Assembly: GCF_004348545.1 (NCBI RefSeq) | Contig: NZ_SMKL01000055.1 | Location: 1-41,576, forward strand | Direction: 5' to 3' | Origin: Jiangella ureilytica | GTDB lineage: Bacteria; Actinomycetota; Actinomycetes; Jiangellales; Jiangellaceae | DNA length: 41,576 nt | Shown: positions 27,234 to 36,289 of the stretch, one piece after another | How the letters are laid out: every line of letters begins with the position of its first letter | How positions within the stretch are numbered: the stretch's first letter is position 1 | Program-made: the position numbers and the translations under genes | The notes under the pieces: model-generated | Told to the model about the DNA's origin: nothing | The model's input: the letters and a program-made list of their open reading frames with translations, nothing else | The model's database searches: none

Positions 27234-30200
27234 TCAGGGACGGACCAGGGCGGAGATCTCGGCGATGACGGCGGGAGTGGCGAGGTCGGCGGCACGGTCG
27301 CGTTCCGGCGCGAGCAGCTCATCGGGCGGGTCGGCGAGGTCGGCGAAGGCCGGATGCTCGACGTCGCCGAGCAGCTCGATGGCGCCGAGCCGGCGGCCCA
27401 GCGCGATCAGCCGGGCCGCCCGTGCCGCGTCGCCCCGGACCTGCGCGAGCCGGCCGAAGGCGGCGGCGACCGCCCCGATGACCGGGCGGTCGCCGTCGCC
27501 GACGGCGAGTTCGTACGCCCTGGCGAGCAGCCCCTCGACGCCCTCGTCGCCGGTGCGCAGCCGGGCCAGCGCGGCGCCGGTCAGCGCCATGATCCGCAGC
27601 TGCGGCGTTCCCTGCGGCGGCTCGGTGTGGGCGGCCGCGACGGCGGTGGAATAGTGCGCGAGCATGCCCGCGACGTCGCCGTGCCGGGCCGCCGCCTCGC
27701 CCAGGCCGCTCTCGGCCAGCATGATCACCTCGGGGTCGGCCGGGAACCGGTCGCGCAGCTCGGTCAGCTCCGCGACACCCTGGTCGACGTGGCCGGCGCG
27801 GATCCGGATGATCGCGCGGAGCAGCTGCACCTGCCGGCCGTCGTCGCCCGCGCCGAGCGCGTCGAAGCTGCGCACCGCCTCGTCGAGCAGCTCGACGGCG
27901 ACGACGGCGTCACCCCCGGCGGCCTCGTTCATACCGAGCGTCATCGAGATCATCCCGAGGCCCCACCGGTCGCCGAGTGTGGCGAACTCGTCGTACGCCT
28001 CGCGCGCCAGCCGGCGGGACCGCTCGCGGTCGCCGTCGTTCTCGGCCAGGAAGCCCGAGAACATCGTCTCGGTGGCCCGCAGCCACCGGTCGCCGGATGC
28101 CTGCACGATGTCGTGTGCCCGCTCCAGCCGGTCCGGGCGCCCGCTGACCGCGGCGAGCACCAGCTCACCGATGGCCCGGCCGAACAGGTCGATCCCCGGC
28201 GCCGCGGCGATCAGCCGGCGCAGCCGCCACATGGCCCGTCCCGCCGGCCGCCGCGGCCCGTTGACCAGCGAGTTCGGGACCACGACGGCCCAGAGCAGGG
28301 CCTCGGAGTGCGGGTCGGCCGGGCCGGTCATCTCGAGCAGCTGCTCGCCCCAGCCGGCGACTTCGAAGTGCAGGCCCACGGCCGCCCAGTACCAGCACAG
28401 GGTGGCGGCAACGGCGTACGCGCTGCGGGTGTCGGCGGTGTCGATCGCGGCGCGCAGGCCGGCGACGAGGTTGTCGTGCTCGCGGGCCAGCGTCGCGAAC
28501 CACGCGACCTGCGCCTGCCCGCGCAGCTCCGGCCCGGCCCGCAGAGCGAGCGCGGTGGCCCAAGCGACCAGCCCGGCGGTCGCCTCGGCGCGCTCCTGGG
28601 CGGCGTCGAGCTCGGCGTCGGCGAACTCGCGGACCGTCTCGAGCAGCCGGAACCGCACCGTGCCGCCGTTCTCGTCGACCACCAGCAGCGACTGGTCGAC
28701 CAGCCCGGCCAGCGCGGCGTCGACGCCCGCGCCGTCGACCCGCCCGAACGCGCACACGCCGGCCGCGGTGGCGGCGTCGGCCCCGCCGGGCAGCACGGCC
28801 AGCCGGCGCAGCACTGCCCGCTCGGTGTCACCGAGCAGCTCCCAGCTCCATCGCACGACGGCGAGCAGGGTGCGGTGCCGCTCGGGCGCGGTCCGGGGTC
28901 CGTCGACCAGCAGGCCGAACCGGTCGTCGAGCCGGGCCGCGATCTGCTCGACCGACATCGACCGGACCTTCGCCGCCGCGAGCTCGATGGCCAGCGGCAG
29001 CCCGTCGAGGTGCCGGCAGATGTCCGCGACGACCGCTGGGTCGAGCCGCACCGCCGGCCGGGCCGCCCGGGCGCGGTCGTGGAACAGCCGCACGGCCGGG
29101 TAGTGCAGAGCACCGCCGTCGCCGTCGCCGTCGCCGCCGTCGCCGTCGCCGGGCGGCAGGGCCAGCGCGGGCAGCGGGTGCACGACCTCGCCGTCGACGG
29201 CGAGCGGGGTGCGGCTGGTCGCCAGCACGCGGACCGCGGCTGACGCCGTCACCATCTCGTGCACCACCGCGGCGACGGCGTCGACCAGGTGCTCACAGTT
29301 GTCGACGATGATCAGCGCGTCGCCGTCCGCGAGCGCGTCGCGCAGCCGCTCGACCGGGGCCCGGGCGACGGGGTGAGGGCCGCGGTCGGTGACGCTCAGC
29401 TCGCGGACGCCGAGCGCGGCCAGCACCGCGGGCAGCACGTCGTCGCCGTCGCGCAGGCCGGCCAGCTCGACCAGGTGCACCGGGCGGCCGGTGCGGTCGA
29501 GCCGGCGCAACCCGATCTCGGTGGCGAACCGGGTCTTGCCGACGCCACCGGGCCCGAGCAACGTGACCAGCCGGGCCTCGTGGAGCAGCGCCTCGACGAC
29601 GGCCAGCTCGCCGTCGCGGCCGAGGAGCGGCGTCAGCGAGCGGCGCAGCCGCGTGGCCCGGCCGCCGCCGGCCGGCGCCGTCGCCGCTGTCGCCGTCGTT
29701 CCCAGCCGCAGCGCCGGCCGGTCGTGGTTCAGCACCGCCAGGTGGACGGCGCGCAGCTGCGGCCCGGGGTCGGCGCCGAGCGCGTCGGCCAGCCGCTCGC
29801 GACCGGCCTCGTACGCCGCCAGCGCCTCGGCCGGGCGCCCGGTGGCCACCAGTGCCCGCATCAACTGCGCCAGCAGCGCCTCGTCGAGCGGGTGGTCGCC
29901 GGCCAGCGCGGCCAGCTCCGAGGGGAGGTCGGCGTGGGCGCCGCGGCGCAGGTCGGCCTCGGCCCGGGTGCGGCGCAGGTCGAGTCGCAGGGTCGCGAGC
30001 CGGGCCGCCTCGGGCGCGGCGAACGGGGCGTCGCCGACGTCGGCCAGCGGCTCGCCCTGCCACAGCTCCAGCGCCCGGCCCGCTTCGGCCGCGGCGAACG
30101 CGACGTCGCCGGCCCGCAGCGCCGCCGTCGCCGAGGCGAGCAGCGCCTCGGCCACCGCGGCGTCGACGTCGTCGCGCCCGATGGCGAGCCGGTAGCCGCC

Positions 30201-30440
30201 GGCGAGCGCCTCGACCGCCACGGGATGGCCGTTCAGCGCCTTGCGCAGCCGCGACGCCGCCGCCTGCACCGCGTTGGCGGCGTTGGCCGGGCGGTCGCCC
30301 CACAGGTCGTCGACGATGGTCTCGACCCCGACCACGCGCCCGGGCGCCAGCGCCAGCCGGGCGAGCAGCGCGCGCACGCCCGCGCCCGGAACGGCGCCGG
30401 CGGGGCCGACGCGCACCGGTCCGAGGATGGACACCTGCAT
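27234..30440 (-). CDS. AfsR/SARP-family regulator with BTAD, NB-ARC-like ATPase and TPR region
   Basis: A 1068-residue transcriptional activator. Residues 1-90 are an OmpR-type winged helix ([27 protein letters not shown]); 95-240 the bacterial transcriptional activation domain; about 270-480 a STAND/NB-ARC ATPase with Walker A GPGGVGKT (296-303) and Walker [12 protein letters not shown] (375-385), then [19 protein letters not shown]. The rest is helical, TPR-like, for signal sensing. A Gly-Asp tract at about 431-443 is a low-complexity insertion. ATG 30440 is chosen because the winged helix begins there; GATCCT lies six bases upstream. The convergent DrrAB exporter carries an 11-bp triple repeat fit for a SARP, making it the likely target; this is inference. 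Confidence 0.92.
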   Translation of the reverse strand: MQVSILGPVRVGPAGAVPGAGVRALLARLALAPGRVVGVETIVDDLWGDRPANAANAVQAAASRLRKALNGHPVAVEALAGGYRLAIGRDDVDAAVAEALLASATAALRAGDVAFAAAEAGRALELWQGEPLADVGDAPFAAPEAARLATLRLDLRRTRAEADLRRGAHADLPSELAALAGDHPLDEALLAQLMRALVATGRPAEALAAYEAGRERLADALGADPGPQLRAVHLAVLNHDRPALRLGTTATAATAPAGGGRATRLRRSLTPLLGRDGELAVVEALLHEARLVTLLGPGGVGKTRFATEIGLRRLDRTGRPVHLVELAGLRDGDDVLPAVLAALGVRELSVTDRGPHPVARAPVERLRDALADGDALIIVDNCEHLVDAVAAVVHEMVTASAAVRVLATSRTPLAVDGEVVHPLPALALPPGDGDGGDGDGDGGALHYPAVRLFHDRARAARPAVRLDPAVVADICRHLDGLPLAIELAAAKVRSMSVEQIAARLDDRFGLLVDGPRTAPERHRTLLAVVRWSWELLGDTERAVLRRLAVLPGGADAATAAGVCAFGRVDGAGVDAALAGLVDQSLLVVDENGGTVRFRLLETVREFADAELDAAQERAEATAGLVAWATALALRAGPELRGQAQVAWFATLAREHDNLVAGLRAAIDTADTRSAYAVAATLCWYWAAVGLHFEVAGWGEQLLEMTGPADPHSEALLWAVVVPNSLVNGPRRPAGRAMWRLRRLIAAAPGIDLFGRAIGELVLAAVSGRPDRLERAHDIVQASGDRWLRATETMFSGFLAENDGDRERSRRLAREAYDEFATLGDRWGLGMISMTLGMNEAAGGDAVVAVELLDEAVRSFDALGAGDDGRQVQLLRAIIRIRAGHVDQGVAELTELRDRFPADPEVIMLAESGLGEAAARHGDVAGMLAHYSTAVAAAHTEPPQGTPQLRIMALTGAALARLRTGDEGVEGLLARAYELAVGDGDRPVIGAVAAAFGRLAQVRGDAARAARLIALGRRLGAIELLGDVEHPAFADLADPPDELLAPERDRAADLATPAVIAEISALVRP

Positions 30441-30445
30441 GCTCC

Positions 30446-30452
30446 TAGGATC
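30446..30452. promoter_or_regulatory. Overlapping divergent -10-like boxes between SARP gene and mutase gene
   Basis: On the plus strand 30446-30451 reads TAGGAT, a -10-like box facing the mutase gene. On the minus strand 30447-30452 reads GATCCT, six bases before the SARP start ATG. If both are used, the two polymerases would occlude each other. Hexamers this loose occur by chance, so this is tentative. Confidence 0.3.
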
Positions 30453-30504
30453 TCCTGTACGCGACGCGGCGCCCGGCCCGCCCCGCGAGAAGGGATGGCT
30501 CGCG

Positions 30505-32196
30505 ATGACCGACGTGCTCGACCAGGCCCGCGCCTGGCTGGCCGACGACCCCGATCCGGCCACGCGCGACGAGCTCCAGGCGGTGCTCGACGACGCCGCC
30601 GGCGGTGACGACGCCGCGCTCGCCGACCTCGCCGACCGGTTCGCCGGCATCCTGCAGTTCGGCACCGCCGGGCTGCGCGGCGCGATCGGCGCGGGCCCGA
30701 ACCGGATGAACCGCGCCGTGGTCATCCGCGCCGCAGCCGGCCTGGCCGCGTACCTGCGAGACACCCGTCCTCCGGCGAACGGATCGCGCCATCGCGTGGT
30801 CGTCGGGTTCGACGCACGCCACCGGTCCTACGACTTCGCCATCGACACCGCCGCCGTCATGACCGCCGCCGGCTTCGAGGCGCTGGTCATGCCGCGCACG
30901 CTGCCGACACCCGTGCTGGCGTTCTCGGTGCGGCACCTGGCCGCCGACGCCGGCGTCATGGTCACGGCCAGCCACAACCCGCCGCAGGACAACGGCTACA
31001 AGGTCTACCTCGGCGGTCACGACGGCGGCTCGCAGCTCGTCGACCCCGCCGACGCCGAGATCGCCGCGCGCATCGACGCCGTCGAGTCCGTCGCCTCGGT
31101 CACGCGTGCCGAGGACGGCTGGACCGAGATCGACGAGGAGGTCGTGACGGCGTACCTGACGGCGGCCGCGGCGGTCGCGGCGCAGGGCGGCCCGCGCGAC
31201 CTGCGCATCGTGCACACGTCGCTGCACGGCGTCGGCGGCGTCACCGTCGGCGAGGCGCTCATCCGGGCCCGGTTCTTCGACGTCCACACCGTCGCCGAGC
31301 AGGCCGAGCCCGACCCCGACTTCCCCACCGTCGCCTTCCCCAACCCCGAGGAGGCCGGCGCCATCGACCTCGCACTGGCGCTGGCGCGGCGGGTCGGCGC
31401 GGACATCGTCATCGCCAACGACCCCGACGCCGACCGGTGCGCGGTGGCGCTTCCGGTGCGGCCCGCCGACGGGTCCGGCTGGCGGATGCTGCACGGCGAC
31501 CAGGTCGGGGCGCTGCTGGGCTCGCACCTCGCGCAGCGCGGCGCCAGCGGCGTGCTGGCCAACTCGATCGTGTCGTCGCGGCTGCTCGGGCGCATCGCCG
31601 CGGCGCACGGCCTGGCGCACGAGGAGACGCTGACCGGGTTCAAGTGGATCTCGCGCGTCCCGGGCCTGGCGTACGGCTACGAGGAGGCGCTCGGCTACTG
31701 CGTCGACCCCGAGTCGGTGCGCGACAAGGACGGCATCTCCGCCGCCGTGCTGGTGGCCGAGCTGGCGGCGCTCACGAAGGCGGCCGGGCGGACGCTGTGG
31801 GACGTGCTCGACGACCTCGCCGTCGCACATGGGCTGCACGCCACGGACCAGCTGTCGGTGCGGGTCGACGACCTCTCGCTGATCGGCACGGCCATGGCGC
31901 GGTTGCGGTCGGCGCCGCCGTCGTCGCTGGGCGGGTCCGTGGTCGAGGTCGCCGACGACCTGCTGGCCGGCGACGGCGGCCTGCCGCCCACCGACGGCCT
32001 GCGCTACCTGACCGCCGACGCCACCCGGGTCGTCGTCCGGCCCAGCGGCACCGAGCCGAAGCTCAAGTGCTACCTCGAGGTCGTGGTCCCGGTCGACGGC
32101 GCCGACGTGGCCGCCGCCCGGGTGCTCGCGACGCAGCGGCTGGCCGCCGTCCGCGCCGACGTCGCCGCCGCGCTGGGTCTGCAGGCCGCGTCGTGA
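30505..32196 (+). CDS. Phospho-sugar mutase (PGM2-like; probable phosphopentomutase)
   Basis: Alpha-D-phosphohexomutase superfamily enzyme of 563 residues. All four active-site loops are seen: TASHNPPQDNGYK with phosphoserine S156, the metal loop DPDADR (306-311), the sugar loop TGFKWISR, and the phosphate loop RPSGTEPKLKCY. The GFKW sugar loop is the PGM2 type; human PGM2 is known to act as a phosphopentomutase. With purine nucleoside phosphorylase and DeoC in the same locus, converting (deoxy)ribose-1-phosphate to the 5-phosphate is more likely than the usual 'phosphomannomutase' label. ATG 30505 has AAGGGA about nine bases upstream; ATG 30495 is out of frame. The next gene starts within its stop. 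Confidence 0.92.
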   Translation: MTDVLDQARAWLADDPDPATRDELQAVLDDAAGGDDAALADLADRFAGILQFGTAGLRGAIGAGPNRMNRAVVIRAAAGLAAYLRDTRPPANGSRHRVVVGFDARHRSYDFAIDTAAVMTAAGFEALVMPRTLPTPVLAFSVRHLAADAGVMVTASHNPPQDNGYKVYLGGHDGGSQLVDPADAEIAARIDAVESVASVTRAEDGWTEIDEEVVTAYLTAAAAVAAQGGPRDLRIVHTSLHGVGGVTVGEALIRARFFDVHTVAEQAEPDPDFPTVAFPNPEEAGAIDLALALARRVGADIVIANDPDADRCAVALPVRPADGSGWRMLHGDQVGALLGSHLAQRGASGVLANSIVSSRLLGRIAAAHGLAHEETLTGFKWISRVPGLAYGYEEALGYCVDPESVRDKDGISAAVLVAELAALTKAAGRTLWDVLDDLAVAHGLHATDQLSVRVDDLSLIGTAMARLRSAPPSSLGGSVVEVADDLLAGDGGLPPTDGLRYLTADATRVVVRPSGTEPKLKCYLEVVVPVDGADVAAARVLATQRLAAVRADVAAALGLQAAS

Positions 32197-32786
32197 GCGC
32201 GCAGGAGCCGGGCGACGCGAGCCTCATGCGGGTCTCGCACGCCGACCGCGACCGGATGGTCGAGATCCTGCGCGACGCGGCGGCGGACGGCCGGCTCGAC
32301 ACCGAGGAGCTGGAGGAGCGCGTCGAGCGGGCACTCACCGCCCGCACCTTCGCCGACCTGGAGCCGCTGACGGAGGGCCTGCCGGTCGCGGCGCCTGCTC
32401 CGCCGGTCCCGGCGCCGGTCGCGGGGCCGCCCGCCGCCGGCGACGTGGTGCGCTGGCAGGTGGCCGGCCAGCGGCTGCGCCGCGAGGGCGCCTGGGCGGT
32501 GCCGCCCGTCGTCGAGCTCGGCATGATGGGCGGCTCGGCGCGGCTGGACTACACGGTGGCGCGACTGCCGGCCGGCGGACGGAGCATCCTGCGCATCTCG
32601 ACGTCGGGCGGCCGGTTGCGGCTGATCGTGCCGCCGGCCGTCGCGGTCGACCTGAGCGGGGTCGCGGCGACCGGCGGGCGGATCCGTGACCACGCCTCCC
32701 GCAACGCGGTGCCGGGCACGGTGACCCACGTGGTCACCGTGACCGGCACGATGTTCGGCGGCAGCCTCCGCGTCGAGAGTGCTTAG
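32193..32786 (+). CDS. DUF1707 (SHOCT-like) domain protein
   Basis: A 197-residue protein. The N-terminal DUF1707 domain (about residues 12-60) has MRVSHADRDRMVEILRDAAA, DGRLDTEELEERVERALTA and TFADLEPL. A Pro/Ala linker follows, then a beta-rich C-terminal domain like the LiaF/cell-envelope-response domains (ELGMMGGSARLDY, GGRLRLIVPP, FGGSLRVESA). No membrane helix is seen. GTG 32193 overlaps the mutase stop (GTGA), suggesting coupling; ATG 32226 is an alternative start just before the domain. Function is unknown. It overlaps the convergent fibronectin III gene by 4 bp. Confidence 0.82.
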   Translation: MSAQEPGDASLMRVSHADRDRMVEILRDAAADGRLDTEELEERVERALTARTFADLEPLTEGLPVAAPAPPVPAPVAGPPAAGDVVRWQVAGQRLRREGAWAVPPVVELGMMGGSARLDYTVARLPAGGRSILRISTSGGRLRLIVPPAVAVDLSGVAATGGRIRDHASRNAVPGTVTHVVTVTGTMFGGSLRVESA

Positions 32787-33736
32787 GGCTCGCAGGCCGG
32801 GTCCACCGTCAGCGTGATCGCGTTGCTGAAGGCCGAGGCGTTGCCCGAGCTGTCGACCGCCCGCACCGTGATCGTGTTGGCGCCGAGGTCGGGCAGCCAG
32901 ACCGTGGCCGAACCGGTGCCGCGCACCGCGCTGATGAGGCGGCCGTTGCCGAACACCTCGTAGTCGAGGCCCGCCGCGGCGTCCACGGCGTCGGTCGACG
33001 GCGTCCAGGCCAACGCCGCGTTGTCGCAGGTGTAGTGGACGATCCGCCCGGTCAGCCCGGCCGGGGCGGTCGGCGGCGCCGCGTCGGTGGTCGTCGGCGT
33101 CGTCACGGCCAACGCGTTCGAGGGCGCCGACAGGCCGCTGCTCCGGAGGGCACGGACGGTGTACGTGTGCGCGCTGCCCGGGGCCAGCCGCCGGATCGTC
33201 ACCGTCGCCGTCGGCTGTGCGAACGGCGCGGCCGCCGTCCCGACGAGCGCCGTCCCGTCGAACACCTGGTACGCCCAGACGTCGAACTCGTCGCCCGGGC
33301 GGTCGAACTCCAGCGCCACCCGCGCCGGCGCGACCTCGGTCGCGCGCAGGCCGGACGGCGCGCCGGGCTGGACGCCGGGGCCGCGGGTGGTGACGGTGAT
33401 GGTCCGGGTCGGCGCGGCGACGTCGCCGGACCCGTCCACCGCGACGATCCGGTAGGAGTAGGTCTGGCCCGGCACCAGGTGACGGGCCACGTAGGCGCTG
33501 CCGAGACTCGTGGTGACCAGCACGTCGTTCTGGTAGACCCGCCACCGGGTCGGCTCCGTGAGGTGGCCCGGCGACCACTGCATCGAGACCTGCGTGGCGG
33601 TCACGTTGTTGACGTAGAAGTTGAACGGGGTCGGCGGCGCGGACCCCGCCGTCGCCGTCGCGGGCCCCGTCAGGGCCAGGGACACGGCGGCCGCCAGCCC
33701 GGCGGCCAGTGCGATGAGACGCCTGCGGACATGCAT
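32783..33736 (-). CDS. Secreted protein with three fibronectin type III domains
   Basis: A 317-residue exported protein. A classic Sec signal peptide covers residues 1-30 (three Arg, hydrophobic core, cleavage likely after ATATA or nearby). Three fibronectin III repeats follow at roughly 35-118, 122-215 and 226-317, each with W/Y core positions and the PGQTYSYRIVAVDGSG type of strand F motif; the last is VRAVDSSGNASAFSNAI. There is no catalytic domain, cell-wall sorting signal or lipobox, so it is probably a free binding or spacer protein. ATG 33736 has GAGGAGG (33743-33749) upstream. It is downstream of the LacI gene on the same strand, but probably has its own promoter in the 68-bp gap. Confidence 0.88.
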   Translation of the reverse strand: MHVRRRLIALAAGLAAAVSLALTGPATATAGSAPPTPFNFYVNNVTATQVSMQWSPGHLTEPTRWRVYQNDVLVTTSLGSAYVARHLVPGQTYSYRIVAVDGSGDVAAPTRTITVTTRGPGVQPGAPSGLRATEVAPARVALEFDRPGDEFDVWAYQVFDGTALVGTAAAPFAQPTATVTIRRLAPGSAHTYTVRALRSSGLSAPSNALAVTTPTTTDAAPPTAPAGLTGRIVHYTCDNAALAWTPSTDAVDAAAGLDYEVFGNGRLISAVRGTGSATVWLPDLGANTITVRAVDSSGNASAFSNAITLTVDPACEP

Positions 33737-33804
33737 GTCGAACCTCCTCGGTCGAGCTGCGTCGCCTGGAATACGCAGGAATCGGCCGCGGGGATTGACC
33801 CGGA

Positions 33805-34812
33805 CTAGGCCCGAGCAGGCCCCGTCGTCGACCGGACGACCAGCGCCGCCGGCAGCACCTCGTGACGTGGAGGCAGGGCGGGGTCGGCGATCCGCTCGTT
33901 GAGCAGCTCGACCGAGCGCGCCGCCATGCCCGCGAGCGGCTGGCGCACCGTCGTCAGGCCCAGGATCGGCCACGACGCCTGCCGCACGTCGTCGAACCCG
34001 ACGACGGACAGCCGTTCCGGGACCGGCACCTCCAGCGCGGCGGCCGCGTTGAGGGCGGCGAACGCCAGCAGGTCGTTGTGCCCGACGATCGCCGTGGGCG
34101 GCTCCGGGCCGGTGAGCAGCGCGGTCGCCGCGCGGACGCCGTCGTCGTAGTGGAAGTCGGCCGGCACGACTCGCGCCGGCGGCAGCCCCAGCGCCGCAAG
34201 CCGGCGGCGGAGCCCGGCGAGCCGCTGCGCCGACGTGCTCGCGCCCGGCGTTCCCGCCAGCACCGCGATGCGACGGTGCCCGAGGCCGGCGAGATGGTCG
34301 ACGACGGCGGCGGCCCCGGCCGCGTTGTCGCCCTCGACGGTGTCGCAGCCGGTGTCGGTGACCCGATTGGCCAGCACCACCGGGAACCGTCGCGCCACCA
34401 GGTCCGCGACGGCGCCGGAGCCCTCGACCGCGGCGGTGAAGACGATGCCGTCGACCCGCTGTTGCAGCAGCAGGTCGACGGCGTCGGCCTCGTCGCCGCC
34501 GGCAGCGTTCTGCAGCAGCATGTGCTGCCGGCGGGCGCCCAGGCAGGCGGCGATCTCTTCCAGGAACTCCGGGTAGAACGGGTTGGTGATGTCCGAGACC
34601 ACCACGCCGACCAGGCCGGTGCGGCTGGTCACCATGGCGCGCGCCGTCGCGTTCGGGGTGTAGCCGAGCTCGCGGCTGACGGCCAGGATCCGCTCCCGCG
34701 TCGCTGCCGCGACCCGGCCGCCGTTGAGCGCCCGCGACACCGTCGCCTGCGACGTGCCCGCCGCCCGGGCGATGTCGACGCTGGTGGGCGGTCGCCCGAG
34801 CGCCTTCGCCAT
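33805..34812 (-). CDS. LacI family transcriptional regulator
   Basis: A 335-residue repressor-type regulator. The DNA-binding helix-turn-helix and hinge are at about 10-60: TSVDIARAAGTSQATVSRAL, then NATARAMVTSRTGLVGVVVS. The periplasmic-binding-like effector domain follows, with DITNPFYPEFLEEIAACLG, VDGIVFTA, GHRRIAVLAGTP and VGFDD. ATG 34812 lies 5 bp after the stop of the HisD-like gene, so both are one operon. Candidate operators occur in the HisD-deoC intergenic region (36166-36201), so the regulator probably controls its own operon and perhaps deoC. The ligand cannot be told from the sequence. Confidence 0.93.
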   Translation of the reverse strand: MAKALGRPPTSVDIARAAGTSQATVSRALNGGRVAAATRERILAVSRELGYTPNATARAMVTSRTGLVGVVVSDITNPFYPEFLEEIAACLGARRQHMLLQNAAGGDEADAVDLLLQQRVDGIVFTAAVEGSGAVADLVARRFPVVLANRVTDTGCDTVEGDNAAGAAAVVDHLAGLGHRRIAVLAGTPGASTSAQRLAGLRRRLAALGLPPARVVPADFHYDDGVRAATALLTGPEPPTAIVGHNDLLAFAALNAAAALEVPVPERLSVVGFDDVRQASWPILGLTTVRQPLAGMAARSVELLNERIADPALPPRHEVLPAALVVRSTTGPARA

Positions 34813-34817
34813 GCCGG

Positions 34818-36137
34818 TCAGTCTCGCACGGGGCCGAACGCGTGATCGGTCCACTCCGGGGAGACGCCGGTGTGCGCGGCGGCGCGGATGTCGCCGGAGC
34901 GGGCGTGCCCCTCGAACAGCTCGACCCGCGACGCCCGGCCGCAGACCTCGCCGAGCAGCGCGCTGGACGCGGCGTCGGTGATCTCCTGGTAGGTCACGGT
35001 CTTGAGGTACTTCCCGACCCAGAGTCCGCCGGTGTAGCGGGCCGCGCCGCGCGTCGGCAGCACGTGGTTGGTGCCGATGACCTTGTCGCCGAAGGACACC
35101 GTCGTCCGCTCGCCGAGGAAGAGGCTGCCGTAGTTGCGCAGCCGGTCCAGCGCGGCCCGCGGGTCCGCCGTCAGCACCTCGACGTGCTCGAACGCTCGCT
35201 CGTCGGTCTGCGCGTAGGCGTCCTCGATGGTGTCGACGACGTGCACCTCGCCGTAGTCGCGCCACGCGGGCTCGGCCATGTCCTTGGTCGGCATGCCGGG
35301 GAGGATCTGCTCGACGTGCGCGATGGCCTCGCGGGCCAGGTCCTCGCTGGTGGTGATGAGGACGGCGGGCGAGTCCGGCCCGTGCTCGGCCTGCGACAGC
35401 AGGTCGACGGCGACGGTGAACGGGTCGGCCGTCTCGTCGGCGAGCACCAGGATCTCCGTCGGGCCGGCGAACAGGTCGAGCCCGACGCGGCCGTAGAGCT
35501 GCTTCTTCGCCTCGGCGACGTAGGCGTTGCCCGGGCCCGCGACGAGGTCGGCCCGCGGGACCGTCTCGGTGCCCAGCGCCAGCATGCCGACGGCCTGGAC
35601 GCCGCCGAGCAGGTAGATCTCGTCGGCGCCGGCCAGCGACATGGCCGCGATGGTGGCGGCCGGGATCTCGCCGCGGATCGGCGGCGTGCACGCGGCGACC
35701 CGCGCCACGCCGGCGACCTTCGCCGTCACGATCGTCATGTGCGCCGACGCGGTCAGCGGGTAGCGCCCGCCCGGGATGTACGCACCGACACTCGCGACCG
35801 GGATGTGCTTCTGCCCCAGGTGGACGCCGGGCATGGTCTCGACCTCGAACTCGTGCATCGATTCGAGCTGCTTCTCGGCGAAGTGGCGGACCTGGGCCTG
35901 CGCGAACCGGATGTCCTCGATCGCTTGCGCCGGCACCGTCGCGACGATCCGCTCGATCTCCTCGTCGCTCAGCCGGAACGACGGCGGCGACCACGAGTCC
36001 AGCTCCTCGGAGTACTTGCGCACGGCGCCGTCGCCGCCGGCCTCGATGTCGGCCAGGATCCGCGCGACGGTGGCCGTGACGGCGGCGGCCTCGGCGGTGC
36101 GGTCCACGGCGGCGGAGCGGTCCTTGAGCGTCCTCAT
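34818..36137 (-). CDS. HisD-like NAD-dependent alcohol dehydrogenase (HpsN-type paralog of histidinol dehydrogenase)
   Basis: Zinc- and NAD-dependent four-electron alcohol-to-acid oxidoreductase of the histidinol dehydrogenase family, 439 residues. The catalytic pair E317-H318 and the zinc ligands Q249, H252, D351 and H411 are all present, so it should be active. Wording such as YIPGGRYPLTASAHMTIVTA and LPTRGAARYTGGLWVGKYLK belongs to the paralogous branch that includes sulfopropanediol 3-dehydrogenase (HpsN), not to biosynthetic HisD. No histidine gene is nearby; instead it is cotranscribed with a LacI regulator, which suggests catabolism of a diol or polyol. The true substrate is unknown. 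ATG 36137 has GGAAGGG upstream; in-frame upstream starts are unsupported. Confidence 0.87.
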   Translation of the reverse strand: MRTLKDRSAAVDRTAEAAAVTATVARILADIEAGGDGAVRKYSEELDSWSPPSFRLSDEEIERIVATVPAQAIEDIRFAQAQVRHFAEKQLESMHEFEVETMPGVHLGQKHIPVASVGAYIPGGRYPLTASAHMTIVTAKVAGVARVAACTPPIRGEIPAATIAAMSLAGADEIYLLGGVQAVGMLALGTETVPRADLVAGPGNAYVAEAKKQLYGRVGLDLFAGPTEILVLADETADPFTVAVDLLSQAEHGPDSPAVLITTSEDLAREAIAHVEQILPGMPTKDMAEPAWRDYGEVHVVDTIEDAYAQTDERAFEHVEVLTADPRAALDRLRNYGSLFLGERTTVSFGDKVIGTNHVLPTRGAARYTGGLWVGKYLKTVTYQEITDAASSALLGEVCGRASRVELFEGHARSGDIRAAAHTGVSPEWTDHAFGPVRD

Positions 36138-36165
36138 CGCGAGCCCTTCCCGGTGCTGGAGACGT

Positions 36166-36181
36166 GTGTATACGTATGCAC
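36166..36181. promoter_or_regulatory. Near-perfect palindrome, candidate LacI operator over the HisD-like gene's -10
   Basis: GTGTATACGTATGCAC: eight-base arms around a central CG with one mismatched pair, the symmetry LacI proteins use. Read on the minus strand it contains TATACA, a plausible -10 about 33 bases before the HisD-like start, so binding here would block that promoter. Confidence 0.5.
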
Positions 36182-36191
36182 CGTGCCGCGC

Positions 36192-36201
36192 GGAGCGTTC
36201 C
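36192..36201. promoter_or_regulatory. Second candidate LacI-type operator
   Basis: GGAGCGTTCC differs by one base from GGAGCGCTCC, the core of known actinobacterial LacI sites such as the CebR box. It lies 10 bp from the palindrome at 36166-36181. Short, so it could be chance. Confidence 0.4.
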
Positions 36202-36276
36202 ATGTCCAGAGCCGTCGCGATGGTGCAGGCCTCGGCCGCGCACCCGGCGCATGTCTCGAATGCCGGACCAGCGCCT

Positions 36277-36282
36277 TAGACT
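36277..36282 (+). promoter_or_regulatory. Putative -10 box of leaderless deoC
   Basis: TAGACT, seven bases, then GTG at 36290. No ribosome site is seen. Confidence 0.45.
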
Positions 36283-36289
36283 CGGGTGT

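Noticed and set aside
29110-29155. GTCGCC-type tandem tract as a regulatory repeat
   Set aside because: It is inside the SARP coding sequence and simply encodes a Gly-Asp run between domains.
30495-30504. ATG 30495 as start of the sugar-phosphate mutase
   Set aside because: It is out of frame with the mutase; the in-frame ATG is 30505.
34818-36137. Biosynthetic histidinol dehydrogenase hisD
   Set aside because: There are no other his genes nearby, a LacI partner is present, and the signature wording is that of the HpsN-like paralogs.
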